64,000 bases of DNA from Sipunculus nudus (lineage: Eukaryota; Annelida; Sipuncula; Golfingiida; Sipunculidae), in NCBI GenBank assembly GCA_026874595.1, contig CM049320.1:18240988-18304987 (forward strand), written 5' to 3'. The position numbers and the translations under genes are program-made. Shown here in pieces: positions 12,601 through 23,701 of the stretch. Within the stretch, counting starts at the first letter, position 1; every line of letters begins with the position of its first letter. The notes under the pieces are model-generated. The model made no database searches, was not told the DNA's origin, and worked only from the letters and a program-made list of their open reading frames with translations.

Positions 12601-15600
12601 ATATACCAGTACAATTACCTAGAGAGACCTTTAATTTAAGGATAAGACTGGAGATAAGATTAAATTATAGTCACATGTTGTCTATCTATTTTTTTTAATT
12701 AAGAATAACCAACAAATATCGACACCTGGCAGAGTCAACCCAAGTTGATATAAACAGCCAGTCAACAGAATAAAATGAATGAACAGCATCCAAACATAGC
12801 CAAGCCAAAGCCAAAAGAGGTATACGCTCATCGAGCAGCTACAGGTTGCTGCGGTCAAGACCTCAGCCCTGTGCGCTCCTTAAGCATGTTCTCCGAGCCA
12901 ACATTTGCAGTGCCACGCCAAGCCAAGCAGGGAGCCGTAGAGGGCGCCACCGTCTATCCCGAGCCGTTGTCCTTTTTAGAAAGCTACAGCATCCACAGCC
13001 ACAAAGCCAGAAGTAACCCACATTCCCTCCACCGATCCCAGCCATGTCATTTGAGAGCCGAAATCGATCCTTGTGAACGACACTACTTCGAGACCCATAG
13101 CCCTTTACTTGCGGTTTCGGCCATTTGGACCATATTAACCAGGTTTCCCGGTTATGCAAGTTTTGCAAGTTTTTTCTTCATCGGCAACCAAACATAGCAT
13201 TTAAGAAGACCCAGATACCTTCTTTAAACCAATGTCAGAAATTTACTTTTAATTAATTTAAACAATAACAAGCAATAATCCTATATTCTACAATAATCCA
13301 ATAATCTAAATATACAGCAATTAAGTATTTATCTTATATACACCGCAACATGTAATAGTAAATGTTAATATATCACCCATTATAAACCACTAAACAGTTA
13401 AACTACTTAGTATTTGGGTCCCTTGACATACCTACACACATAGTTTTTCAACAAAGAGTTGAAATGTCCCCCCAGATGAAAAATAGGATAAACAAATTGA
13501 GCAGAAAGATATATATGCCATTTAAGTCAGCCAGAAAACACTGTAAATACAGTAACCTATTTTACCACTCAAGTGTTTATAAGTTTCCATATAATTACAT
13601 GCAGAAAAAGCCATCACCAGGCATTCTGAGAAGTTCCTATGGTTGTAACACCAAAGGTTTTTATGGTACAAGTACCAAAGGTCAAAGGTTGACAGGTCAA
13701 CACGTCATTGAGCTTTATATGCTTTTCAAATGCACTTGCTTTAACAGACTTGTCACTTGCCTGTTTCTCATGAAAAATTCATCCACATGGAACAAGAGTC
13801 TCTACATAACCTTTACACATGCAGGGATGTTTCAATGTTACAAAGAACAAGGGCAATTGGGTTCTGAATTCTGAGTATCGCTCAGACTGGGAAATGAATG
13901 TCAAGCAGGTGTCCTACTGTACTCTGGTAAAATCTTCACATATAATATTTAATACCTGCATCTCCTTTTCTGATGAATATTAATAATGTCATGATCCTAA
14001 TTTTTCAAGCTTTTCACTTGTTTTCTAAATGTAATGAGAGTGAAAATGTGTTAGCTGGCATTTATGCATTAAGAAAGGTGTACTTTTGATAACTGGTTCA
14101 AATAATTAATGTATGGTTTCACTTCAGATCAGATATGCAATATCAACTTAATGTTTTTTGGGCTTGCTTTTATGTGTTCATTGTATGTTTTACGCAAAAA
14201 CTATAACTACATCCTAGAATATTTGTGGACAGGATGAAATGGACATATACACAAGATAGACCTCCTTTAAGACTTCAGAATAACTGCAGTGTTGTAACTT
14301 TGAATCTGGCAGATCATTAAGGGCAGAATGCAGGATTCTTAGAAAATGGGGTTTGTGCAGTTTGTCCTGTCAAGAATAACTTCAAGAGAAGTATTTTGTC
14401 TTTACATCCACAGAACTATCTTATAATACTAATATACTGATTTCAAAAGTGGGGACAACCTCTTTGGTGTAAGAAGATGGAGAACCTCTCTTGTTGTCAG
14501 AAGTTTGATGTCCCTCTTGTTGTCATAAGTTCTCTTGGTGTCAGAAGTGGGATACACTCTGTTGGTATCAGAAGTGGGATAACCTCTCCTAGAAATGGGT
14601 TAACTTTCCTTTGATTCAAAAGTGGGATAAATATGCACCACATGTATGACTGTAAACAGCAGGACATGGATTTAACAAAGTCAGCTCTTGCTTATAATGC
14701 GGTTACAGACTGTTTTAAAACATCATCCTGTCACTTTAAATGACATCTCCTATAAGTTGCTGAAATGTACATGTGGCAAATGCATACCAATCGAATTGGA
14801 AACAATTCAAAAAGGTGTAGACTGTCCGGAAACACTTTGATATCTTTTCCTCATTAACTGAAACAAAATGTTTAAAACTAACTCAAAAGGTGGTTTCAAG
14901 TTGCTTCCTGAATCATTTTAATATAAAATTTTTAAAATGCAATTGTAAATGCATTGAAATATGTTGACCATGGTATCATATGGCCAGTGGCCATGCATAA
15001 CACCTGTACATGCTTCTTCATGCTACTCCAAATATGTATGTATAAGCTTTATTTAAAATATTAAGACTTTATGGGTACTGACTTCCAAACACTAGTCCAG
15101 TATATCATTTATAGCAGGATATTCCTTGCTGATGCACAAAATGTTTTGAATTTGTTTCCATTTATCTCATTATTTTAAATTTAAAAACCATTTTAAATGT
15201 CAAAGGGTTATCAGTATATAAAGAGTGGCCAAAAATACCAACCTTTGACTGTCTATGTCCTTTTATCAAGGGTTCCTTAACTTCCCCAAGTTAGATGATT
15301 GTTTTTAATCAAGTGCTTGTAAACATACATTGATTAAGTGTATTACTTAATCATTAGATATTACTTATTTCACATATCTCATTACACATTACTTATTTCC
15401 ATTATGCTTAATGTTTCTGTCCCCCTAGTTACTGACCTTTAGTGATCTGCCATGACTATGTACAGCTTGTGTAGCATTTATATAAATTCCGTTAATAATT
15501 ATGATCCATGTGTCGATGCAGCAAGTGCAAACCTTTTCAATCATGTAATGATGTGCATATATCTAAATCTGATGTATAAACAATAAATTTGAACAAAAAC

Positions 15601-18600
15601 AAAGCAGTGTAATGGTCTTAATTAAGTGTATATTGCCCTCGCATGGACATGATCACTGATATTTACAGCAGACAGTTTGACTTAAGTGGTAATGTTCATT
15701 GCTGTATATTATCTGTAATGACCCTGAGCTTGCTGTACCCTAGTATAAAATGAGGCCCCCACTTCACCAGGTATTTCAAGGATAAAATTTTGACTTGTAC
15801 ACACACATGTTTACTACATAGTGAAACATAATTTGCATAAAGTATTATTTGGCATTTTGAAACTGTCTGTGACCTTAAATATTTAAAAAAAGTTGTATTC
15901 TAGCTTGTGTATATTGGTAGCAATGTTTACACCCAAGTTCATCATTACATCACTTTCACTTATTAGTTAAAAAAAACAAGTTAACTGTGGCCTTTGAGGC
16001 TTGAGCTCAGGCTTCAGCTCACAGCCGCTACTACAGTGATTCCAACCACTTCCACTTGGTGTCATTTTTTGTCCAATTACATGGGAATATTATCACTATT
16101 CCCTGTGTTCTGCATGCTCTCTGGATCACATACCTCCCCAGCCTCTGTGGCCTACCAAGTTTGCTGCCTGATGTTCTCACAGGTGTATCTCATTTCCCTG
16201 TCTGTATTCATATGTTTAGCTGGCTATCACTGTCGAGATGTCTTCAATATGGCCATCATTTTTTTCTCATTTTTCACTTGTACCCACCCGTATTAAACAG
16301 GAACAGGTTTCTCTGCTCCAGCTGCTGTTCTGATCTCATCATACTATGAACACCATTGTTAACTCATGTAACTTTAAAAAAAACAGTGGTTCTTCATAAG
16401 ATTTACTCAATTCTATGTGAATTCATAAATTTTGAATTTCAAAATATTATTTCTTTTAAAATATTTCCTACAGCACAGATCATTTTGTGCACAAAAATAC
16501 ATAATTACACACATTAAAAGGCATTTTTTTTCATTCTTGTCATAGTGTTTCACATTAATATTTTACTTAGAAATGCAGATAAATGACTAATAATATCATA
16601 ATATCCTAACCTGGTACCTATCTTCTTTAGAACTTTAAGCGCAGGATATTCAATCTAATGTAATATATATGCTGCTTTTTGCTGTTAAACAGACATCAGG
16701 TTCATGATCACTACATTCTAGAATGTCAGTGATACAAAAGGTGAGAGAAAAGTAATACAAAAATGTAGTGAAATTAACATTCAGAATATTCACATGGCCA
16801 AAATACTACAATTCTGCAGTAATAATCAAACGTTCATTCCAAATAAACCCCATAATAGTATGATTTAGTGGGGCTATTCTACCACCTTTCCATAAAATCA
16901 TTCTGCATGGATCCCACAGATTACTACTATCTCCTGAAAAAATCCTTCTATACTAATCAAATGGAACCCCAAATTCTTTGCAACTCTATGATGAGCTCAT
17001 TTTGCACAGTACATTTACTTTTCCCCATAAGTTATAGCACTCTCACAGTAAATGTGTCCTTAACAGAGATCAAAATACTCTTGAGTGTATCTTTAATGTA
17101 AGGACTGTAATGACAAGTGGCCTTATTTAAAGTCACATACTATCTCCTCCCAACTTAGCAGACCTAGGATGTAACCATCTGATTCCAGCATCTGACTACC
17201 CCTTCATCTGGTGTAATCCCCTGATACTGATCTGATTTCAGGACACGTGAATACTGATACCGTCCTGACAAGCTTGGCCCCTGAAACTCTAACCCTGAAT
17301 ATATACACGCTCACTTAAGTTGAGTTAACATTTGTTAAGATGTGGTCTCTTCTCTGGCTTGATGCAGGGTTAATGGGCTATTCATCACATGCAGTGTTAT
17401 AAAAAGTAAATTCAATCATCACAGTCAATCTCAACAACTAGCACAATACAATACAGTCTTCATACCTTTTGTGTTTTCTATAATCCAAACAGCTGCCACT
17501 GGAAGTTACTTTGAATAATGAATAATTTGTTCTTATGCTATTCCTTTTATGATATATAATGTGATTTTCACACAATTGGATATTTTATATTATTTCCTGT
17601 TTTGCCATGTTTCCTGAGTACTCTCTTTGTCCTTGTACATTAGATTGTAAATTCAATTACTGAGCTATTATTTTATCTGTTGTTTATATGCAGAACCAAA
17701 AACTGCTGACACAGCATTTTGTCATATGCAAGGTTTCTTTATATCATATGTGTATGCAAAACAAACAACATTTCATCAGATGAAGGGCAATGTTTGAAAA
17801 TTGTCACTTATATTTCGTAAAAAAAAACTCTTTTTGATATTATGGGATTGAAATATTCTACAGATGATCATTAACAAAGTTTTAAAATTTAATATTTTTT
17901 TATTTTCTTCTTGGTTCAGTGAAAATTAAATCATTTTTTATATGAATGTTGCAGGTTAAATCTATTTACAATCAAATGAAGGATATTTAAAATACAATGT
18001 AATCACTTAACAGTCACTGCCTATAAATGGAGTTTTCTCTTATGCAGTGCTATACATAATATGTACTTTAATTTTGTATTTTCAAATTAAAATATCAGCA
18101 AATGATGTGAACAAAATCTTTTCCATTGAAAATCAGTTGACTTCAATCAATTGTGTACCAAGTCTGAGAAAAACCCTTAATTTATTTTGTATGCTCTGGG
18201 TATCATAAATGCTGCTTGTTAATGTTAACAGTATAGGTAATAATTAAATTAGATATATACAAGGTCTAAGAATGTAAACAGACACCTCTGCTATCAACAC
18301 ATATAACCATCAGGACCCTCAGTAAGATAAGACAAGGCTTCACGTATCATCATTCTTTATAATTAACAATCAATTAGCACCCCCTTTAACACAAAACAGG
18401 TGCCCCCTTAGGGTAAAAGACACACACTAACCCCTCAATAGCTTTCTGTGAGGTTTACATACAAGAAGCACCCGGGGCCTTGGTAGCTGGCTAACTAGAC
18501 ATGAGAAGGCTATTAACAGCTTCTGCTACTGCAAAATGACCACACAGCAGCCCTGGTATCAAAACACAAAACAAATCATGGATTGTATCAGTGAGAGGCT

Positions 18601-19865
18601 GGCTAACGCATGCACGGTTTGGTGTGTGGTGCTCCAAAGTTGGCCTACACAGCAGGTTCACAAATATTACCGCTGGTTTCCTGTATCAAGGATTGTTTAT
18701 AAACCTGTCCCCTGGAGGCGCTATAGTGTAAGATATACCAGACCCAGTGCGGTGGATACTTCATTCCATAGCAAAACAAGGAATTCTGGGATACTATACT
18801 TTATTACAAAAGCCTTTTAGAAATGACAACAAATCACTTTAAGTTAATTTCCTGATGACCATTATGTAAGAAATATCTCGGAACTTGCTCTCTGGTATTC
18901 CTGATTTGGATTGCTCAAACCAACTAATTGCAAATTCCTGTAACCAAAATACAGACAAGATTCTGCATCAAAAAGGATCGACCAACCAGAATGAGTTACT
19001 GTTTCCAGTATTCATGACACTCAAGGGGAGACAAGAACTGCAGAACTGATATTTTTTCTATCCAAATATTTCACTGTCCAAATATTTTATTACTTTTACA
19101 GATTTTGATGAATTTTTTTGGGTTAGGGTATCAACCTATGAGCAATCCATGACCAGTAATCAAGATTACCAAACTATATTTTTTTTTCATAGGATTCTAT
19201 ACAATTGTTGGATTGGGCAACTTCTTTGTCCCAGACACATTCGCTGGTATTGATGCCATCTTTATCCTGGAGCTCTACTGTGAAACATGTTTAAGCTGTG
19301 ACACTGTGCAGACCATAGAAAAGTTTACATTCATGTCCTGTCGCAGGTATCCATGTAGGCTCAAACCTAATTATCAGTTTAAACTCATTTTTTTTAAATT
19401 TTTTAGGGATTCATTTTAAAAAGTATTATTTAGTTCTTTACCAGATCAACATTCACTTCTTGTCTGCTACATCTCTATATCTGTCTTTTTTATATAAAAA
19501 TTTCCCAAAAGTCTGCAATGAATTTCAATCAAAGTTGGCAGAATGGTAAGTAATCTGCCCAAAAGGTGTGATAGAATTTTAGGTATCTGATCTATCTGTA
19601 AGCAGATTCAGCCATATTCATCCCCTTTTTATGACCTATAAGTTCTGGGCATATCTTTATCTGATGTCACTGAGGGTGGTATGTGCTTAGTGCTTTCCAT
19701 GTTTTTCATATTAGTTTATTTTTACCATCCTAGACACTTTTTCAAGCTTTTATCACAGTCATATGCTAGGGTGGATGCTAATGCATGCTCCAACAAACAA
19801 TTTAAATGAAGTAACATGATACCATTTTCTCTTACAGTTTTTGGATTCCCGGATCACGATGGTGA
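9508..19865 (+). CDS. Three-exon gene for a small secreted cysteine-containing protein (unrecognised family)
   Basis: Joining 9508-9667, 19193-19346 and 19838-19865 gives 342 nt, or 113 residues plus a TGA stop. Residues 1-23 look like a signal peptide: a short charged start (MKFD) and then a long hydrophobic run rich in I, L and V. The mature part starts near NEELRFDGHHEC. Cysteines are at about 35, 83, 86, 89 and 103, with a CxxCxxC cluster in ELYCETCLSC and a short aromatic tail ending FWIPGSRW. Splice phases agree at both joins (1/1 and 2/2), and each junction has GT or AG. An in-frame TAA lies 27 nt before the ATG. AATAAA signals follow at 20293 and 20323. I do not recognise the family; a secreted peptide, cytokine-like or effector role is only inference from size and signal peptide. 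Five cysteines is an odd number, so there may be a missed exon, an intermolecular bond, or a different 3' end. Confidence 0.6.
10526..10583. repeat. Two-copy imperfect direct repeat of about 31 bp
   Basis: The phrase 'caccattgactgtgcaataata' with 'caaaccattgactgtgac' forms two adjacent imperfect units at the left of the repeat family copy at 10617. Confidence 0.45.
10617..10785 (+). repeat. Interspersed repeat family R1, copy 1
   Basis: Reads GGGGTATTGTGAGATT, then a series of 'cgcaaaaataaa', 'gaaatcacgaaatttcag', 'cgcaaatatgaaacca'. The same order of phrases recurs on the same strand at 11797-11965, so this is a diverged dispersed repeat. Confidence 0.6.
11644..12060 (+). repeat. Interspersed repeat family R1, copy 2, inside a ~337-bp tandem duplication
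   Basis: The R1 match is 11797-11965 (GGGGTATTGTGGGATT ... gaaatcacaaaatttcag). Flanking it, 'gatgagtttgtccaca' at 11644 and 'gatgagcttgtccaaa' at 11981, each followed by 'tgatcaaaggt' and 'aaacaaaact', show a tandem unit of about 337 bp. Confidence 0.55.
12446..12466. repeat. Short (ATT)n microsatellite
   Basis: A run of ATT units with one interruption, next to the 3' side of a GC-richer stretch (12.17-12.36 kb) that may be the tail of an old retroelement. Confidence 0.5.
12775..13197. promoter_or_regulatory. CpG-richer island within intron 1, possible regulatory element
   Basis: Roughly 420 bp with clearly higher GC and CpG than its AT-rich surroundings. Both strands are open here (140 and 101 codons), which is expected from base composition and does not mark a gene. 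It holds GCCGTAGAGGGCGCC (12934-12948), close to the CTCF consensus, and two direct 'ttgcaag' motifs near 13158. It could be a promoter for an unseen transcript, an insulator or an old gene fragment. Confidence 0.35.
13666..13706 (+). promoter_or_regulatory. Cluster of nuclear-receptor-type half-sites
   Basis: AGGTCAAAGGTTGA forms a DR1-like pair (HNF4/RXR type) and is followed within 2 bp by another AGGTCA and then CACGTCA, a CRE-like half-site. Dense but short; function is inference. Confidence 0.3.
14446..14632. repeat. Decayed tandem repeat of about 30 bp
   Basis: Phrases such as 'tcagaagtgggata', 'acctctcttgttgtcagaagt' and 'ctcttggtgtcagaagt' recur at roughly 30-bp steps, with many changes. 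Confidence 0.5.
19193..19346 (+). CDS. Exon 2 (coding): CxxCxxC-containing segment
   Basis: A T-rich acceptor (tttttttcatag) is followed by 154 open nt and a CGCAG|gtatcc donor. The frame reads FYTIVGLGNFFVPDTFAGID and later ELYCETCLSC and FTFMSCR. Alternating hydrophobic and polar residues suggest beta strands. Entry is phase 1 and exit phase 2. If the donor is ignored, the frame stays open to a TAA ending at 19419 and gains one more cysteine (RRYPCRLKP), which would be a retained-intron C-terminus. Confidence 0.62.
19838..19865 (+). CDS. Exon 3 (coding end): last nine residues and stop, then 3' UTR
   Basis: The acceptor ttttctcttacag lies 491 nt after the exon 2 donor. In the required phase it encodes SFWIPGSRW and then TGA. 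The 3' UTR would run to about 20.3 kb. The other frame from the same acceptor stays open longer, to a TAA near 19945, and is rich in K and N, but neither donor choice in exon 2 gives the phase it needs. This is the least certain exon because it is so short. Confidence 0.45.
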
Positions 19866-20292
19866 ATGAGAACTATACAGAGAAAGCACAGAAGAAGGGA
19901 ATAAAAAACAACTGGAGAAAAGTTGCCAAAATCAAACAATTATAAGATAAGATCAGAGATGATAAGCCTTTATTTATGAGTCATGCATGTATTATTGATT
20001 GAGAAAAGCCAACAGATAAAACCAAATGAGTCTTAATAATTTTTTTTAGAACAAATCTGTTGAACAAAAACAATTTCAAAATTATCTTTCTTTTATCACT
20101 CTCTGATTTTTATATGATGAGCCTTTTTTATAATGACTTCAGTGCCCTACCGGAAGTTTAAATACAACTGTAACTGGCCATGTATACTAATGTACTTGTC
20201 ATTCCATCACTTTGTCTCTCAGAACAAGACCCACTATCAGTAAATTTCATCTGACACAGTCAATGTTGTAGCAAACCATTTCTCTTGCCATC

Positions 20293-20298
20293 AATAAA
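20293..20298 (+). terminator. Polyadenylation signal AATAAA (first of two)
   Basis: A canonical AATAAA lies about 430 nt after the predicted TGA of the secreted-protein gene. A second AATAAA follows 30 nt later. Paired signals at this distance fit a short 3' UTR. Confidence 0.45.
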
Positions 20299-20322
20299 AT
20301 TCCTCTGGTACAGAAGTAAGTC

Positions 20323-20328
20323 AATAAA
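20323..20328 (+). terminator. Polyadenylation signal AATAAA (second of two)
   Basis: This is the second canonical hexamer downstream of the three-exon gene, in the context tcaataaaagtc. The hexamer and preceding bases match the first copy (tcaataaaat). Confidence 0.4.
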
Positions 20329-23300
20329 AGTCATAACCTGATATAATATCATTCAAAGTAAACAATGTGTTTGTTTTAGGTTCATGCACTGAGCCGATGT
20401 GAAGCCATGTATCAAAGCAATCAGCTCCAAATCCTGATAATGTTCTGTCATGGAATTGTGAGATTGGTGCCAGTCTAGTCTACATCAGTCCACTCAAGTT
20501 ATTGCTACATTGACTTATGAGAAGGTTCCTGACCTTAAGTTTTCCCTATACTTCCCATAAGGCTGATTCCCCACGCTATTGAGTGGAGATAGCTTCGCGA
20601 GTTTGATCAAGAACTGGGTCGGCTGTAGAGACAGCACGGAGTCACAATGTCTGCATCGAGTCCCCTCAGGATAGTATAAAAGACAGAGAAATATATATTG
20701 GAATAAAAGCCACCTGTACTTACCAGTGAGAGGGTGTTTTAATCAATATATGCCACTTTCTATGTATTTTATACCTCGGCAAGTCCCTAAGTACTGACCT
20801 CAAATTATATTTCTATGTAAATTATACATCATTGTCTCATAAATGACTGAAAGATTATATTAAAATTACCTTTGAAATTTGTTCCTCATCTTACAGAAAA
20901 ATTATTGAATATACTTCAAAATATAATGCAATGCATATATACACAAAGGAAAACTTGCCAGAGTGATTTATATACCATGGACTTTATATTAAAGGGGCAA
21001 AATAAAGAGGACTGAGCCTTCAGTATGGGAGTCATAATATTTGGCCTTAATAAAAGGTCTAGTTTCTAAAAAGGATTGACTATAAATAGCTCTTCAGTGC
21101 ATATATGTATGTTTTAAGTATAAACTCTGTTGTGACACAATAACATTTTTCATAACTATAATAATTTTTGTTATGCAAACACTGATTTCATATTTAAAAT
21201 GAAACTTTAAAGGGGTGCTTATCAGCAGCTGTTCAAAAATATGAAAATACTGTATCCTGACAGATACAGCATTCACAAGAACTGACACTGAAACTTACTT
21301 AACTGGGAAAATCCTGGCATTTCTACTCATACAGAATCTGGACATGCCCACCTCAGTGTAAAGTAATATATCATCCATGTATATTTGGACACCATAAAAC
21401 ATCATACTAATACTTGCAGGTGGTTGGCCACATTTTTGCACGGTTAACCTTTCTGACCTGTAGCAGTACATTATTGCCAGTGCAGACTGGCCAAAAATAC
21501 ATATAAAGTACACGTCAGACTTTGAAAGGAAAATGTCCTTACCCTGACCTCCACAGAGGTCAAGGTCATGCCCATACATCTTCATGGCCTCAGGTCAAGG
21601 TCTTTTGTGTAATCAAAATTCAGCATTTTCTTCCACAAGAAAACACAAAAATATTTATGTCAAAATATGTACCTGCCCTTACCTAAGTGAAGTTTACAAA
21701 GTTCTCAGCTTTCAGAGTTTAAAACTTCTATAAAAAGTCAAATATTCACATCAATATCATTGGATGCTTTTATATCCATGACCAGACTTCTTTGTCCAAC
21801 AGAAAGTGACATCCACTATGTAGACCTAATTATACCCTCTCAGTAGTATATTTATAAGACATGTAAGGTGAAACGTCATTGGTCAGAAGCCATTGAAACA
21901 TCAACTGATTGGCCAATCACTGCATAATTATATCAACAGCATTATTTATTATCCCTTTAAGCATATGGGCAACAGTATGGTGAACAGTGAATTCTATTTG
22001 TGATGTAGTAGTCTGAGATGCACAGTGTAATGAAAAAGTAGTTATCATGACTGTTATACAAGTAAATTCTGAATGAACATATGAAGAAATATAAAGTACC
22101 ATAATCTAATAGGCTGAAAAATGGAATATAAATTAAAAATTGTAAAGAAGACTTGGCCTGAATAAAGAGAGAACAATCAGTGATTACATTGCCCAGCTAT
22201 CCATCAAGTATTTTGTGAAGATAAACACAACAAATTAAGTGATCTATCAAGCAAGTCCATAGTCAGCATTAATCCATAATAACAGGATAACATGACTGAC
22301 AAGCTGATTATATATCATAGTTATATTTATGTATTGAATATTTATGAGATACACCAAAGAGTCTTTATCTAATATCTATGAAACGGAGCAGAATACCTTT
22401 GATGGATTAATAATGTTATCGATATTCTTATCACTAATGCAGATGGCAGCACTGAGCTTATCACTGCGACAGGTGTCAAGTAGTTCGACCACATATCGGC
22501 ACTTCCGTGATAAGCTTAACTATGAATGAAATCATACCTTAGAGTCCGCTAAGATCGCCTCCTCACCTCAACAGGTGTGAAGTACAAACATTTTTGTTTG
22601 ATTGTTGATGTCGTTAGGGTGAGATTTGTCATCAGAGGTCATGACCTTGATATAGATATACACCTGTGTAAACAAGAGGCTGATTCTGTGTGCTTTAAGA
22701 GACAACAGAAACCATCACTTATCCATGTTCTCCCTTCTTGCAATTCCAGCATATCCTTTTTTAAATCTGGTTTTGCATTTTAAATATATTCATTGTGAGT
22801 TTGTGTTTATCTTCAGCATAGTAATTATACCCCATCAAACACACAGAGTCACACCTACAATCAAAATCTGACACATCTTCATTCACTTTCTGTTTTTAAA
22901 AGTTTATTTGTTTTAATGTTTTTATTCAATTGGAAGTGCATGAGTTTCATATTGGTTGGAGAATTACATTGTATCAATCCATTGGTCAGTAAATTAATGT
23001 TGTATATAATAATTAATAATCTTCTCAATTTACAACTATAATTTTGGTTGTGTATCTGATTATAATTGCTGCATTAAATGTAGCTTTTCCTTTTTCCGAA
23101 CGATAAGTTGTATGCATGCATATATGCAGATGGCCCAGATTGCAAACATTTTAAATAGATGTTCATCTGGCCTTTTGTTATATCCAGCTGTTGTCATGAC
23201 GTGTTCCTCGGTAAAATATATGCAAAGTATTATACTTACAGACATATATCTAGATACAGTGTTTGAGCATGAGCAAATAAGCAACTACTGCAGAGAGTGG

Positions 23301-23376
23301 TATAACAGGTATACAATGAATGTGGTACACTGATAATGAAAAACATGTAATAACAAAAAAGGCATACACAGACATG
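20329..23376. other. No gene recognised between the two genes
   Basis: AT-rich sequence. Possible piggyBac-like ends (TTAAAGGGGC at about 20991 and CCCTTTAA near 21953) are too short to call an element. GGTCAAGGTCA-type motifs occur at 21557-21600. The minus-strand frame at 21295-21585 and the two-strand frames at 23060-23333 have no domain. Confidence 0.5.
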
Positions 23377-23558
23377 TACAGCAAAACCTGGCCTAATGAC
23401 CACCTAAGTTTAGTGACCACCTCATAATAAAGGTCACTAGTTCACAGTCCTGACTGTTTTTTGCTCTTCATATAAGGCTTGCTTAGATGACCACCTCGAA
23501 AATACGGCCACTTTACTGATGTCCCATTGGTGGTCGTAATTTCAAGTGTTTTACTGTA
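23377..23558 (-). mobile_element. MITE of the TACAGTAAAAC family, copy 1
   Basis: About 182 bp with terminal inverted repeats (tacagcaaaac at left, gttttactgta at right) and an interior with repeated 'tgaccacct' phrases. A related copy lies at 57824-58010 in the other orientation. The element sits 38 bp downstream of the EGF exon donor in the direction of transcription. Confidence 0.6.
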
Positions 23559-23596
23559 CTTACTGCTAGTATTAACCAGTGATAAAGGTGACCTAC

Positions 23597-23701
23597 CATT
23601 CTGGCAGCGATCCCCCTCGTACCCTGACGGACATGCACACATCTGGTTGTACCCTCCAAGGCATGCACCACCATTGTAACAATTCCCTGGCATGCACTGT
23701 C
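23597..23701 (-). CDS. Internal exon: one complete EGF-like domain
   Basis: A 105-nt symmetrical 1/1 exon with acceptor gtatttacag and donor AATG|gtaggt. It encodes one EGF module with all six cysteines spaced C-x4-C-x5-C-x7-C-x-C-x8-C: CMPGNCYNGGAC, then LGGYNQMCAC, then PSGYEGDRC. The end fits the EGF signature CxCxxGYxGxxC. No calcium-binding DxDE-type start is visible. A 1/1 phase, one domain per exon, is typical of shuffled EGF modules. An ATG-started frame reading on past the donor into the intron is not meaningful. The donor lies only 38 bp from a MITE (23377-23558). Confidence 0.88.

Larger units (their letters stand above)
9668..19192 (+). other. Intron 1 of the secreted-protein gene (9.5 kb)
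   Basis: Bounded by AAAG|gtaatg and cattag-type T-rich cattag/catag sequence at the exon 2 acceptor. It contains the repeat family at 10.6 and 11.8 kb, a CpG-richer island at 12.8-13.2 kb, nuclear-receptor-like half-sites at 13.67-13.71 kb and a decayed tandem repeat at 14.45-14.63 kb. A GC-richer stretch at 10.95-11.33 kb and the frames at 15994-16349 and 18536-18820 have no recognisable domain. Confidence 0.5.

Noticed and set aside
12775-13197. 140-codon plus frame and 101-codon minus frame as genes
   Set aside because: Both strands are open over the same GC-richer block, with no domain and no splice partner, as expected from composition alone.
16056-16349. Hydrophobic 97-codon frame resembling a membrane protein
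   Set aside because: Hydrophobicity reflects T-rich sequence; another frame over the same bases is also open, and no splice or domain evidence exists.
18536-18820. 94-codon plus-strand frame with mixed composition just before exon 2
   Set aside because: No signal peptide, domain or suitable splice borders; it is inside intron 1 of the better supported gene.
20991-21956. Possible TTAA-flanked element
   Set aside because: Only about 8 bp of inverted similarity (TTAAAGGG) at the ends; too little to call.
23442-23693. 83-codon minus-strand frame starting inside the EGF domain
   Set aside because: The ATG is an internal methionine codon of the EGF exon, the frame loses the first cysteine and continues past the donor into a MITE. 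The spliced exon 23597-23701 is the correct reading.
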